A DNA stretch of 64,000 nucleotides. Source: Neckera pumila. Lineage: Eukaryota; Streptophyta; Bryopsida; Hypnales; Neckeraceae. Position 1 is the first letter of the stretch. The number at the start of each line of letters is the position of its first letter. Shown here one piece after another: positions 12,501 to 25,210 of the stretch. Under the pieces are notes generated by a model, which ran no database searches, was not told the DNA's origin, and saw only the letters and a program-made list of their open reading frames with translations. The position numbers and the translations under genes were made by a program. Location of the stretch: the NCBI GenBank assembly GCA_963969595.1, contig OZ018418.1, forward strand, positions 9,491,001 through 9,555,000, given 5' to 3'.

Positions 12501-14228
12501 AGAAAACACTACTAAGGCAACTTGAGATTACTTCATTTCTATTCTTTTTGTGACTTTGAAAGGCCTTTCCGCTTTCAATTACATTCATCATTTAAACTAA
12601 TCAAGGGCTTCCATCACTGTCTACCGCTTATCCTTATTCTTCTGTTCCGTAATGCACAATCACACCGCACTGTCCAAAAAAAAATCATAACATTCTGCGT
12701 CCGCACAAAAAAAATTAAAGAAAATTGAAGTCTGCAAGCAACTACAGCAGGAACTACCGGCATAATGGCTTCACGCTATTTCCAAATCAAAATATAAGCT
12801 ACACATAAAATTGAAGCACTAGCAACCTAAATAAAAATCTATACTCATACTGTTATTGGACAATTACGGTTAGACAGCTCCTTCATCCACCAAGTCACCA
12901 ACAACATCACCTCCACTTAAAGAAGGCAAATCTCCCTTTCAGACTAAAATAAGTACAGAGTACCTATCAATAGTACATCAAATACCGGTCGACCAAAAGA
13001 ATATTGCCCTTTCCAACTACATACCTGACGCCTCCAAAACTCAAAGGTTCTAATTTCATGCTTCAATGTCAAACAATTCAGTAATACATCTACAAATGCG
13101 TAAAAGGAAATAAATCCCTGCCGAGCCACAAACAACATCACGTGCATTTTACAAATCAATTGCCACATTTAGAAGCGGTTAAAGAAGACTTATTACCATA
13201 TAGGGAGAAATACTCATGTCCGGACAACATTTTCTTCCACCTTCCAACGTCCTTATAAACGACCTTGTCGGACCGTAATCTTCCAATTCATGGTTGTTCC
13301 TTTGGTCACTCTTTAATTTCCAACTTCATTCATAACTACAATTACTCTTCAACTACACCACATCTCCTTCAACTCACTTTCAATTATTTACAACATTTGG
13401 ACCATAATAAAGGTTAGCAAAAACCGACTTGTAACTCAAACAACGGTTTCATATTTTCTACAAAGATCCAAAGCTTTTGGAAACAAACCATTGGCCAATT
13501 CATACTCCACATTCAAATACACACGTTTGATTCCTATAATCCTCCACACGACACCTGCACAAGCAATACACAGTGCTTCCTCCCACATAAAAATTTCGGT
13601 TTCCACCTCCACAGACAATTCCACATAGTCTAATAAATGTCATTTTCATGCACTTCATCTTTCCCGTATCACTCTATATCTCTTTCCATTAATGAAACTT
13701 GATTGACTTAAAACCGGGAGTAAACTCCCCTCATGCAAAATTAAATCAAATTTTGCAAACCTCACAATGATTCTTGTCCATTGTCAAATTAAGAGTAAAG
13801 TATTCACTACCACAATTTCATAAATGTCAACAAATACCCACACTCTGTTAAATAAGAGAAATAATGACTGCATGAATTTGCTTTCAAGTAATCCCAAAGG
13901 CTGCCAACATGAACTTCCAATAATGTCATGGACAATGCATAATTGTTGAACAATGGCACGGATAGTTACACGAGGACTACCTTCCTCTCTGCATAGTCAA
14001 CATTATTTCACATACTAGGTCGACTAAACTAAAAAACACGTACTAAAAGTTTACAAACAAATGTGAACTTACTTTTGTCATTGCCCAAAATCCAGCCACT
14101 ACAATATTCCACACCTGTCTTCAAAGATGTCTGCTCCACTCTGTGAGCTACTATCTTTCATTACCTACTTCATCTTCATCTCCATCAAATTCAAGAAGTG
14201 TATCATCTTTGGATCCTTCTTCCTCTAG
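9534..14228. other. Long stretch with no supportable gene
   Basis: The plus strand is pyrimidine-rich in places and short open frames occur on both strands, but none shows recognisable motifs, consistent exon borders or length above chance. It may be eroded internal or flanking sequence of the CACTA element that ends near 14.2 kb. Confidence 0.45.
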
Positions 14229-16010
14229 CTATTGCGCTGCTAGTTGTACAGCAGTAGCAGAAATAATGAAATCCTCTTCTATTATATGCTGGCCAAAAGA
14301 ATGAGTACCATTGTTTACAACCTCTGCTTCACTAGTAGAAAATACTGACCTAAATGACTTGTCCTCAATGATTGTAACAATCATTTTATGTCCACAATGA
14401 CTACAAAATGACTGCAAAGTGACTATTGCAGACATTGTGGATAAGTTATTTATAGCCTATTTTTTACTAGTGCTTCAGTCTCTGATGTCATTTCATTAAT
14501 GAAGTTCCCCAACAATGTTTCAACCTTATTGAGGAGGGAAGAGAAACCCGGTAACTCCTTCTCTTGATGTACTCTTGTCAATCTAGGATCTTTGTAAAGG
14601 ATTGTAGACCAGTCCAGTTCATCTGCACAGTCTGAGAAATTAATCTGGGACGCTTGTCGGGGAAACACAAATGAATTTGCAGACCATCTCATGAGTCTAC
14701 TGAACTTCAACAACGTGAAACCACACTGGTCTTTCCTCATACAAGCATTTGTTCCTCTATAAACTAATGACACCCAATCGCAAAATAACAATACAGGCTT
14801 ACGGTGACCATAATCAAGCTCCACAATCTCCATTACCTTCCCAAAGTACGTAATTGGTCCAAATATGAAATTTGTATCTAAATGGCCACTTTGTTGCAAT
14901 GTCTCACATGTCACTGTCACTCTTGAGTCTGTTGTAATCAAATTGATTTCAGCATCCCATACACAAAAAATTTTCCCGTATGCTTTCATGGACTTGAAGG
15001 TCTTTGCTCTACACCTAGGGGGCATGGATAGGTCAACAATGTTGTCAGCAAATGAATAATTCCTTGCTTGCACCAAACTATGTAACCACTCTCCAAAATC
15101 AGGGATGGCATTCAATTCAATTGGATATTCCAAATGACGTCTTTGTCTTGGATGCACTCCCTGCCAGTACAAGGCTCTAGCATCAATTACCTCCAATATC
15201 AAACGCTTGTGTGTTCTGCATAAGAATAATCATATCATTCACGTCAAGAACTCTTTTCACCATAGACTTGGTACACTGACCTTGGAAATAAATGCATTCT
15301 ATTTCTCCGGTATTGAGATGTACATTTCAACTCTGCACAATTGAAATAGAAAAAACCCATACTATAAAAATAAATAAAAATGCATGTTTGAAAGTCAGGA
15401 AAATACTCTCTTAAATTGTCGAGGCAGTTGGAGTTGTTCAATACACAAGTGTGCGCCCATTGATACTCTTTTGCTGTAAGAGTGCACATTTTGTATGCCG
15501 CACAGACAACATTGCCTCTCTCTCCCATTTCTTCTTCTCCATCCCAAACTTTTTTCCATATGGAGTCACACTCCAAAATGTACTCAATTGACAAACCAAG
15601 GTCAACTTTCATAGCCATACACCCTTTGGGGCGAGCCTTATTGCATACATACAATTTCATATATTTCATAAACCTCTCTAAAAGTTACATCAAATGTTTT
15701 TGTACAGGGCTACATAATTGCAACTCTTCAACCAAGTGCATAGGTAAGTGCGACATTAGATCAAAGAATGAAGAAAGAATTTCATGTTCCATAAAATACA
15801 AGGCAATAGTGACTTCCTCATTAATAGTGCCCATCTGCAAGGAATCAAGTGTCTTCAAACAAAGGTTCTGAAAAACGTGACTCAAATGCAATACAAATTT
15901 CATTACCATGTCTAGTAGCAAGCCACAAAGACAAACAGGTAGACTTGCTGAAGAAGAACATGGTAATTGTAGCTCTTCAAGCCATGTAGTGCTCCGTCTT
16001 TGTCAATTTT
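14229..16010 (-). pseudogene. CACTA transposon protein remnant (DUF4218 + DUF4216)
   Basis: The minus strand encodes two domains that sit together in plant CACTA (En/Spm) elements. DUF4218 (about 16010-15400) starts with GLKSYNYHVLLQQ, followed after a frame change by LSHVFQNLCLKTL, HLPMHLVEELQLCSPVQ, and LERFMKYMKLYVCNKARPKGC. DUF4216 (15202-14229) includes a YFGKVMEIVELDYG segment, LLFCDWV and QCGFTLLKFSRL, and ends with DELDWSTIL and an acidic tail. A TAA replaces the tyrosine normally found after SPVQ--WM, and there are frameshifts, so the gene is dead. A 144-bp MITE interrupts the tail (14330-14473). The main TNP2 transposase domain, expected further upstream, was not found. Confidence 0.8.
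14330..14473. mobile_element. CACTA-type MITE, 144 bp, TSD CTT
   Basis: Termini are CACTAGTAGAAAATA and, on the opposite strand, CACTAGTAAAAAATA. The element is flanked on both sides by CTT (14327-14329 and 14474-14476), the 3-bp target duplication typical of CACTA elements. Removing the element plus one CTT joins the DUF4216 tail in frame (ETE to AEVVNNG) and leads to a TAG at 14229, which supports the boundaries. Confidence 0.85.
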
Positions 16011-17690
16011 GGACTTCAGACAATTTTGGACTCCTTGCACGTGGTGCCTAAAATAATATATTGCTAGCCTTGGTACATGTGAATCATAAAGTGTACTCTA
16101 CAGCTTTTCATGGCAACACTAATGCTAGTTGGTTTTGCTATTTGCTGGCATGACCTAGGATCTTCATGCCATTATAGCAATGGCTCTCCTTTGATGTTGT
16201 GGAATGTTTGCTCTACTTGCTCCTGAAGGTAGGTTTCCATGTTGCTCTCTTTATGATCACTAGATTGCTTTTGTTTGGTTGAAATTTAAGGACAATGCTA
16301 TAGCAGGTGTGTCAGTTCTGGCTAGCAGTCTATAGTGCTTCATGTTAACATAAAATTATACTAGTAGTTGTAATGAATCTCATTGTCTTGCATATGAGTT
16401 GCTATCTAATAGGGATCTGGTTTGCATGGAACATGTATATTTTTGGTTGTAGATACTTTGTCATCAAGGCTTACCAGGATGCCCAATGCATTTTTTACTG
16501 AAGGCCTGTAGTTGATGGTGGCAGGTATGGGACCAAAGGGGGTGTTTAAGTTTGAACATCAATGTCTTGCAAATTCTTTTGATTTACGTATTTGAATGAT
16601 ACTGCAAGTCATTAGAGAATTTCAGGGGCCTTGAAAGACTGTTTCAGGCTTGTTCCCTAGTCTGCCCAGATTCAGGGAAAAACGGTACAGGTGTATCAGA
16701 TATTTTTTTTTATCAAAACATCATTTTAACCAAATTTTTTTTTTTTTTTTCAAAAATGACATGGCAGTTGCTTGGCCACGTCAACCTAGCCATTTGGCAG
16801 CATCCCAACATTCCTACAGAGTTCTCACAATCCGAGAACTTGCAGCCTCTTAGGAGGTCCAAAACTCCTCTAATGTCTACTTTCTTGTAGTAGTTTAGAG
16901 GATGCTGCTATTGTTAAAGAAAGGTACACAATTTAGATATTTTTTAATTTAAATGTTTCACAATATTACAAGCATGTTGCTAAATGGGGACGTTATTCAA
17001 TTGTTGCTAAAGTGTTAGTCTAGATTTTTTATTGTCTTGCGTTTGGCATCATATTAAAAATTATACTTGGAATGCAAGATTTGGACAAAATTCTCCTTAA
17101 GATGGCTATCATAATTGTTTGATTGCCTATTTTAGTATATTGAACCTTACTTCCAAAAATGAATTTGGCTTGATATTGCAGTGGAATTCTAATTTGATTT
17201 TTTCATAACCATAAAGCGCCATTTTTTCAACCCAATTAAGGTTTTTCAACATAATGGGGTTGCACTTACAGTCAAATGAGGCCTTAATTTCAATACAAAA
17301 CCGTCATTTTACCTTCATAATCAAATGTTTCCTTGATCTATACCAAAAATGAATAAATTGTATCAACTGTCATTTTACCTTTTCAAATATCAACCATACT
17401 CAAATTAATGACTTCTGGTCACGTGGCACATACCTACTTTTCCAAATGCTTAAAATAATATTCTAGCATCTTTGAAAATGACCTCTAGAGCATCTACATC
17501 TTTGGAGACATTTTGGCATTTTCAAATGGGCATTTCAATGTTTCTATGAACATTGCCTATAATTCAAGGATTTATGGGCAAAGCTCTTCAAACTAGGTCT
17601 TATTTCAATAAGCAATCATGTTTTATTCTAATGTCAATAAAAATAAAGCTTTCTTATAGTGACTACTGGATGCTAAATTGGAATTTTGCA
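16011..17690. other. Intergenic, no genes recognised
   Basis: AT-rich DNA with homopolymer runs. I looked for the missing TNP2 part of the CACTA element here on the minus strand and did not see it. Confidence 0.45.
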
Positions 17691-18400
17691 TTAACCCCTA
17701 AAGGCTCAAGACCTTTTTTTTGCCAAAAAACATTCAAAATTGTTATTTCTATAGCAATGAGTAAAAATTTTGAAAATTGTTTTCTTTGTAAATCTAACCA
17801 TAAGAACTTATACCTAACTACTATGAGAATGTGTGGAAAAAATTTCAGAATTTTTGACACAAAAACTTTTAAGATATCTGCGTTTAAAGTGAAAAAAAAC
17901 AAGTTTTCAGCACATTGCAGGAATAGATTATTTGACTTTGAACCTTTTTCACTTTAAAATTTTTGCCTTAAATAGTTTTGAGCTTTAAATTTTTATGGTG
18001 GAAAATTGAGTTGAGAGTCTAGGGAAAAAAAAAATCAAAAAAACTTAATTTTTATACTTTAAATATTTGTTAAGTAGAAGTAGGTATGAAATAGAAAGAA
18101 AATCTAAATTATTAATGTCTCTAAAATAGAATTAAAATGCACGTAATTTCAATTCTAGCAAACAAACTAAACTATGTGGAACCTTTTTGGGGGGAAATTA
18201 TAAAAATTGCATTCAGAAATGAATCCTACAAGTCATTTTTTCAAGAAGATGCTCTATTTGCTTGAAAAACAAGATTGTCCATAAATTTGTTCTTTGTTTT
18301 TCTATGCACTGAGTATGATGATTTCAAATAGATTCCAAATTTTAGAATGACAAAGGAGATCCTACTCCAATTAGCAGGTATTTTAGAACTATACATTTGA
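17691..18400. mobile_element. Left part of a second TTAA/CCCCTAAAG element
   Basis: TTAACCCCTAAAGG at 17691 matches the left terminus of the element at 18996, and the next ~60 bases have similar composition and order (a run of T, then CCAAAAAAC, then AAAATTG-TATTTC). No matching right terminus occurs before the Harbinger remnant starts near 18430, so this copy appears truncated. The right boundary given is approximate. Confidence 0.45.
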
Positions 18401-18429
18401 AAGAAGGGTACTAAATTCTAAAAATTCAT

Positions 18430-20280
18430 TAACTTATTAGAGTTTGAACAAGAGCACTAATCTACAAGCTTGTACAAGGTGCACCACTTTTGGTGGTTTC
18501 AAAGTTTTTTGCAGTTGGTGAATCTATCGCTTCAAGTTTGTTGCAAGAGGTTGTCAATGTAATAATTGTGGTTTTCAAAAGCAAGATTCAATGGCCAAAT
18601 TATGAGCAAGCTCTCATAAACCTAGAAGAGTTCAAACAATATTGTGACTTAGCAAGAGTGCTTGGAACCATTCATGGGATGCATTTTAGCATTGCAAAAC
18701 TAGCCTGCTTTGCAAAAGACTTTGACTATTTCAAAACAAATGGCTACAGTCTTGTTTGTGAAGCAGTTGTAAACAAGAAAAAAACAATTCCTTGATGTTT
18801 TTGTCGGATTGCCTAGAAGCTTGAATGACTTAAGGGTGCTCAGAAGGTTTGGTTTGTATAATTGATGAACTAGAAATGGCAATTTGATTGTAGGTCTCTC
18901 AATTTTGGATGAGGGATTTCCACCTTATCTTCTTGGAGACATGGAATATCCTTTGCTGCAATACATCATGACTTCTCATCAAGAGGGTAGATTAACCCCT
19001 AAAGATCAAAGACTATGTTTTCACCAAAAGCGCCCCAAAATTGCCATTTCTTGTACAAGTACCAAATTTTAGAGAAAAAAAAAATTGGACAAATATAATT
19101 ATAGGATCTTGTAGTACAATAGTTTAAAAAGTTGTGAAATTTTTTTAGAAATTTCCACTATGTGGATTGCAAGATAATAGCATTTCAATTTACAAAAATC
19201 ACTTTTTGGTCCCTGCAAAAAGCCAGGTAGTTGCACTTCCCAAAGTCATATTTGTATGAAATTTTTTCTAAAATGGTGGTTGCTCTTTGGGGCAAGTTGG
19301 CTACATGCTTGAAAAATTTCAGATTTTTTGGAATTGCACAACATATAGAAAACAAATAGTAAGTATAGAAAATTTCAGATTCATTTGGAATTGCACAACA
19401 TATAGAAAGAAATAGAGAATGATTTAATATACATAATTGTTAAGAATTTAGATATGGAATTAAAAACTCCCAATGGTTGTAATGTTCTAATAGCCAATCT
19501 ACATCTAATATTTTTATTTTTTTCCAAAAATATTGAAAGTTGAGTTAAATAAAGGAATCCAAAGTTTATTTTAGAGTAGAGATTCCATAACTACCCTCAA
19601 ACTAAGAATACTCATAACTTTCTTACATTAATCAAAGCGGAATGATTCAAAGCTTCTTGCATATATATAAATCTAAAGAGCCAATTAAAATTTTTTATTT
19701 TCTTAAAAAGTGATTTTTGAAGAATTTTTTGAATTGCCCGACTTGCCCGCCAACCAATGAAAATTAGTTATTATGCAATAATTTTTTAACCATGTAATTA
19801 AAAGTTATGAAAATTTTTGGGCCTTAAAGCTACTCTTTGGGCACATCTTATATGAGAATTTCAAAGAAAAAAATAAAAACTTTGTTTGTAGTGAGCTGCC
19901 TAAAATTGCTATATTATAAAAAAACGTGTTTGGTCCTTTAGGGGTTAACTACTCTAGAGCAATTTTACACCCACAAGCACAAGCATGGAAGGAGTGTAGT
20001 GGAAGACACATTTGGGGTCTCAAAACAATTGTTTTGTGAGCTAATGAAGAAATCCAAACTTCATATTACATTCTTGCCAGATGTTGTAATGGCATGTTAT
20101 TATCTTTACAATATCTTTCTTGGGTAAGATCCCTATGAAGTAGAAAGACTTATAGAGCTCTTGTAGGTGGAAGGCTTGGCAAATAGTGATGCACCTGATT
20201 AAGAAGATGTGGCTCACATACAAGAAGAGAACTTCTACAAGCAACATTCATATAAGAAGCATTGAGACAATATCTTGGCA
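18430..20280 (+). pseudogene. PIF/Harbinger transposase remnant
   Basis: The conceptual protein follows the plant PIF/Harbinger nuclease. KLVQGAPLLVVSKFFAVGES is the helix-turn-helix region. A TIHGMHF segment stands where active enzymes have AIDGTH, so the first catalytic aspartate is replaced by histidine. GYSLVCEAVV follows, then SLNDLRV (relatives SVHDARV, second aspartate kept), and after an insertion HGRSVVEDTFG (relatives VVENAFG, glutamate kept). The gene is cut by a 949-bp element (18996-19944). It also has in-frame stops of all three types, including TAA, near its 3' end. A convergent gene for the usual Myb/SANT-like partner protein lies just downstream. Confidence 0.8.
18996..19944. 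mobile_element. piggyBac-like nonautonomous element, TTAA TSD
   Basis: The element begins CCCCTAAAGATCAAA and ends with the complement of CCCCTAAAGGACCAAA. It is flanked on both sides by TTAA (18992-18995 and 19945-19948). Removing it with one TTAA fuses the Harbinger frame without loss or gain of a base (GRL to TTLEQFY), so insertion was exact. TTAA duplication with CCC-beginning termini is the hallmark of piggyBac. The interior is AT-rich with no transposase, so it is nonautonomous. Superfamily assignment rests only on ends and target site. Confidence 0.8.
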
Positions 20281-20519
20281 AACAACGCAATTTACTTTGA
20301 TTTCACCATGTAGATACATAGTCTAATTTTTTTCTACAATGTTTTTTCCTTGCAATTTTAATCCGCAAAATTCTTGTCGATTGATCAACTATATTGATCA
20401 CTCATTCTATAGATCATCAAATTACCACAAGCCTATTAAAGAGCATTTTTACCTCAAAAATCTTCTAAAATAAGAAATTGTGGGAGCAAAAGTCTTAGAT
20501 TCATTTTAAAGTACTTGTT

Positions 20520-22457
20520 TCATAAGCATGACTTTCCATAGCAACATGATTGATTTTGTGACTTTACATAGCAAACATGGTCAATTTTGTGATTTTCCAT
20601 AACAGCTATAGTTTGGTACCTCCTTATGGCAATTTTAGCTTGTTGATGTCCAGTAATAGCACCAGCTTTGTAATTACCCATAGCAAAAAAGCTTTCAACT
20701 CTATACGCATGGTTCATAGCATAATGGTAGAAGAAGTGAACAAAATCATCTTCATTCATCACAGGATGAAAAGGACCGTTGTAACGAGATTGATAAAGAG
20801 AATGTCAGTGCAAACCAATATTGAGAACTTGTATAAGTCTAGTGATTGCTTGAGCAAGGGATCTTTGATTGATATGTGTCAAACATGCATTTTCTTGAGC
20901 AATTATGTCTCGCTATTTATTGAAATTTAGTTGCTCTTGAAAGATGTCCTATTGCAACTTTTTGTCTTATTCATTCAATTTTTCCATTGTCTTCACTAAA
21001 TTTTCACTAGTATTATGCGTAGCCTTTGCAATTTGCTTATAACCAAAAATTGCTTTTCAACGCTAATCTACATTTCCAAACTTTTTGGTGAGGTTTGCAA
21101 ATGAAGCTTCAGAGAATGAGAGTTGTACAGGATCCAAAAGATTGTTTGCACAATGAGAGGCAACCATATGATTGGGAGAAAGTATTATTTGAGCAGGAGA
21201 GCGTACTGTTTGATCAAGAAAGGGTGTCAATACATGTCGACTATAACTCCATAAGAGGCAGTTGTAAAATCAAGAGTCATTGTTTCTTGACAAATTGGAG
21301 AATTTTGCATGATAGAAACATCCACGCCACAAATTCTCATAAGATTGGATGTTTGACCTTCTCTGTTGCTATTTCTAGAATCTGGAATATTAATATGTTG
21401 CATGTCTTGAGGGGGGTGTTTACTAATAGTTGTAGCACAATTGTACACTGCATCTCTAAGTTGGCTTAGATCTTGTCAAGGTTGTCTGTGTCACGTTACA
21501 TCACAACGTCAGGATGTCACAACAATGATGTGACATAACCTCCAAAGTCCGTCATGATGGAATATTCTAATTATTTCGATGGAAAGTAAAAAAATTCTCT
21601 AGGAAGAACAACATAAATTAAACTCACATATTAAATACTAGTGATACATTTGATTTTCTATCAATGATTGTCAAAAAAAATTTATATAAAAAAATTTGGA
21701 ATTTAGGATTTAGAGTTAGGATTGTCATAATTCTTAGAATTGTGATGGAATCATAATGTGTCATGATGCATCTTGACAGACATCATGACGTGACAATCCA
21801 AAGTCATGTTAGGATAGACAACCTTAGACCTTGTAACTGAAGAGGGTTTAGAATTGATTTGACGTAAAACCAATCATCAATACAATCGTAGTTTCTATGG
21901 AGGAAATTTTGAAGTAGATGAAGATACACATGTTCAAGTGTAGTCATATCCCAATATGAGCTGGTTCCAATGCCTTTGTGATGATAAAAACTCTTCTTGT
22001 AATCCACAAGTACGGTGCCCTATTTCTCTTTGCAAGAACGTTTGTGGCCCTCACACTTTGCAAGTTCATCACAAATCTCCATGACCTTTGCTGAGATCTT
22101 GCTTTATTGTGTTGCCTCTCTATGCATAAGATTTGGTCATGAATGTTGTCCAAGTTGTGAAAAAACTTATCTCTTTTTGCTTGAATTAGGGCTGTTATTT
22201 CAATTTGCATCCAATTGAGTTGACATTCCTTTCACACCTTCCTTTCTAACAGATGGTCTTGACACCATTGTCTTCCGTTTCCCCGATGATATGGATGAAG
22301 TAAGGTGTTGATGAAGGCTTGGAACACCATTCGAGAATTTTGGAGCATTTAGAAAAACGATGATCCCAAGATTACTGTTATAAGAAGCACAATTGACTCT
22401 CAGAATAGTGTCTGGTATTTCTATACCTCTTGCTAGGCACAGCAAACATAGGAACAA
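20520..22457 (-). pseudogene. Myb/SANT-like Harbinger partner protein remnant
   Basis: On the minus strand, convergent with the Harbinger transposase, the translation contains ALIQAKRDKFF, then after frame changes RWRF-like and NVLAKRNRAPY, then YWDMTT, and DCIDDWF. This is the pattern of trihelix/Myb-SANT-like proteins that accompany plant PIF/Harbinger transposases as DNA-binding ORF1. It is followed by an acidic/hydrophilic region and a coiled-coil-like C-terminal part with several stops. A 349-bp MITE interrupts it (21477-21825); taking that out restores the frame (PLQLQGL to SQLRDAV). Exact ends are uncertain because of frameshifts near 22200 and 21950. Confidence 0.6.
21477..21825. mobile_element. 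Mutator-like MITE with ~9-bp TSD
   Basis: Ends are CAAGGTTGTC and, inverted, AAGGTTGTC. Internal GTCACGT/ATGTGACAT-type inverted words add further self-complementarity. Flanks read AGATCTTGT (21468-21476) and AGACCTTGT (21826-21834), a 9-bp target duplication with one difference, as expected for Mutator-like elements. Removal joins the interrupted minus-strand reading frame exactly. Confidence 0.7.
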
Positions 22458-25210
22458 AGTACATTCCCCCCTCTGAAGGTAAATTTTGTACTACACGTCC
22501 TGTAAAATTAGAGGTATCAGTGATTAAGATGTATATGCATTAAGATTTCAAGTTGTTGTAGACTTAGAGAAAATAATTGGTAGGTGACTGTTAAAATTGT
22601 AGGAATTGGAACGCACTATTTTAGGTTCAAGTCAGTGTATGGTCATGAAGAAGCTCTGCTAGGAAGCTTGATGCAGGAATCAAATATTGCCGCTCATGGG
22701 CATAAAGAATTAAGCTCACCACCAGAGCTTCTACACACGGCTATTCGGGGCTCCAATCCAAAACGGTACGATCCAATATTGAGGTCACACACAAAGTAGT
22801 AATGGAACTGTATGTGTTATCTTTTTGCACATTTCTAGTGCTCCGCTGCACCAGATAGACTTGGATGCTCACGGAAAGCCGACAAATCACATACAAATCC
22901 ATTACCAACATTTGAGCGAGAACTACATTGCATTGCAAGTTACGTACGTGACTGGGATTTGGCAATTCTTGGAGAGAGATGAACCCCGATAAATATATTT
23001 GGTTTCTTTGATTTTGTATCTACTCCAGATGAGTTATTTCATAGGAAACAAAGCAGTCTCACCAGCCTGAGATGGTTCTTGTGCTTCTATTATGCTTGAG
23101 CAATATTCTACACATTGCACATTAATTATAAGATATATTACGAGATTACACTATCTATGAGTTGAACTTTCTTTATGTGCTTTGATCAGATTCTTGGAGG
23201 CTCCCATAGCGCCTGATGCCGCTGCAGCTTCCATTCCACTGAATGCAAGGAAATCCACAACAGAACTTTACAAAAAAACCAGGAAGATGAACAAGAGCAA
23301 GAGTGAATGATTGCAAGCAGCAAAATGAACATGAGCAAGCGTTGCGAGAGAAGAATTTGTGAGCCGAAAGAGAAGAATGCAAGAGCCAAAACAGAATCCA
23401 AGAACCAAACACAAAAAATCTCAAGATTGTGTCAAATGAGCATACCATGCGAAGCGAGGAAGTGAATACACAATTTGACTGCGGGCAAAAAGCAAGTGAA
23501 ACAAACTACAAGCGATGAAAGATTGCGAGTGTGCGCAATAGAAAGCAAACTGTAAGGACTATTGGAAAAACATGGGGACGATTGAAAGTCACGGTGATGT
23601 AGCAACCATTGCATACATGTCTTTGAAATCTTGATATTTTGTAGATTGCAAGAATTCCACAATAAATTGAAGTGATACGAATTGCGACACAATAACTGGA
23701 TGATAAGTAATTACAATAGATCTTTTCACAACCACCAAACCTTGCCATGTAGGTTCCGGCTCGATTTGGCAACTATCACTGATTCATGTGTGTCAAGTAG
23801 CTCATCATGGACCCATTCTTATTTCTCACAACGTTTTTTGGTCTTGAATGTGAATATTAGTATTATCCACTCCTTTTGCAAAGGAACTAAACCTCCATGC
23901 ATGCTATGGTTGTAACCACAACTACAAGGCTGTTGATGCACTCATTTCCAGATAGAGCTTGCAACATGAGCTTTTGGTCATGAACAAATCATTCAGCCTC
24001 ACTTATCAAGCATCTTGTAAGGATCAAAGACATTATTGAGTTCATGCTACACTTCAGTTCTTTTGATAGGGTTAAAAAGTTTAAGCGCTTAGATGGGAGG
24101 TTAACAATTGCATTCCACACAGTTGACAGTACGGTAGTGACGATGAACTCACTAAGCGCACTACGCAAAAATATATTAGGAAACGAGCGCCCTGAAAAAC
24201 CAAAAAATTTGCATCCGCCAAGCCAGGTTACAATCTTCTTCCCACGAACCCTAAAGCTTATCGCCTGGACTCTGTCAATCTCAATAAGCTTAGAGGCAGA
24301 CACTACACGAGCGAACTCATGAGCATGAACTCACGAGCTGCTTCTACTGGACTCCCAGCCTATCACCGTCCTCCCGGGCAGCCTCCACTCCGGGCAGCCT
24401 CCACTCAGGGCAGAGAGGCAGATACTCCATTTGGTCTCGGACATACGGACGAGCGCAGCCCGTCATAAAGGCAAAACCGGATGAAATCCGACATTTTCTC
24501 ATCTCACAGAGCAGTTTTCGTTCGTCAAACTGACGTTCTGTGTCCGCCCCTATATAGGCACAGCCGGCATTGACCCAAATTACTGGATAAAAAGAGCTAA
24601 TAGTGAAAAATCAAAGGATCGTCACGTTGAATTTTTACTCGTACTTCTTTGCTCAAGACTCATCTTTGTAACGACACCAATCCGAAGGTGAAAAATCGGT
24701 ACACGCAGCACCAACTGTCATGGAGCGTTCAAGCTGCTCTCATTCCAACATCTGTACAGTACAGTGCTGCCTTCAACAAACCCAAGTTTGCCAAGACCCA
24801 CACAATAAAGCTCATGGCATATGAGACATATTTATTGGAGTCTTCCGGATCTCCAATTGGATTTTTGCAGAATTTACAAACTCCGGGTCAATCCTGTGCC
24901 TCTGTAAGGATGAGTGCTGGCTGCCTCGACGACTCAGGCGTTTCGCTCTGCGAAAAAACTCTACTCATCCCATGTGTTGCAACCGTTCTACCTACATCAC
25001 CCATTCTGCAGCTGACCTACATGAACGGATTCCTGACGAGACTTTCCACTGAAAACTTCTTCTCGAACTCATATCATCCTACCAACTGTACTGCACCGAT
25101 TCATTCTTCTCTCCAGTCACGCCCCAGTGATGTCACCTTGTCCAGTCCATTTCAACAATAAATATGTCACAACAAAAAATTTACCCACGGACTAAAACAC
25201 TGGGCTTCCC
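22458..25210. other. Intergenic region downstream of the NERD-like gene
   Basis: No supportable gene. A short G/C-rich direct repeat of CCGGGCAGCCTCCACT occurs near 24380-24415, and a TATA-like CTATATAGGC at about 24551 faces right. A 170-codon open frame at 24649-25161 begins with TTG and shows no recognisable motif; it overlaps the expected 3' UTR of the minus-strand gene. Confidence 0.45.

Noticed and set aside
22584..22799. Small plus-strand gene with possible tRNA-like box words
   Set aside because: I looked for tRNA A- and B-box pairs and a cloverleaf here and elsewhere in the window and found no convincing tRNA or rRNA gene.
23989..24303. 104-codon minus-strand open frame
   Set aside because: It starts with GTG, has no family resemblance and no exon signals; treated as chance.
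24649..25161. 170-codon open frame on the plus strand
   Set aside because: It has no ATG at its start, shows no recognisable motif, and lies opposite the presumed 3' UTR of the NERD-like gene.
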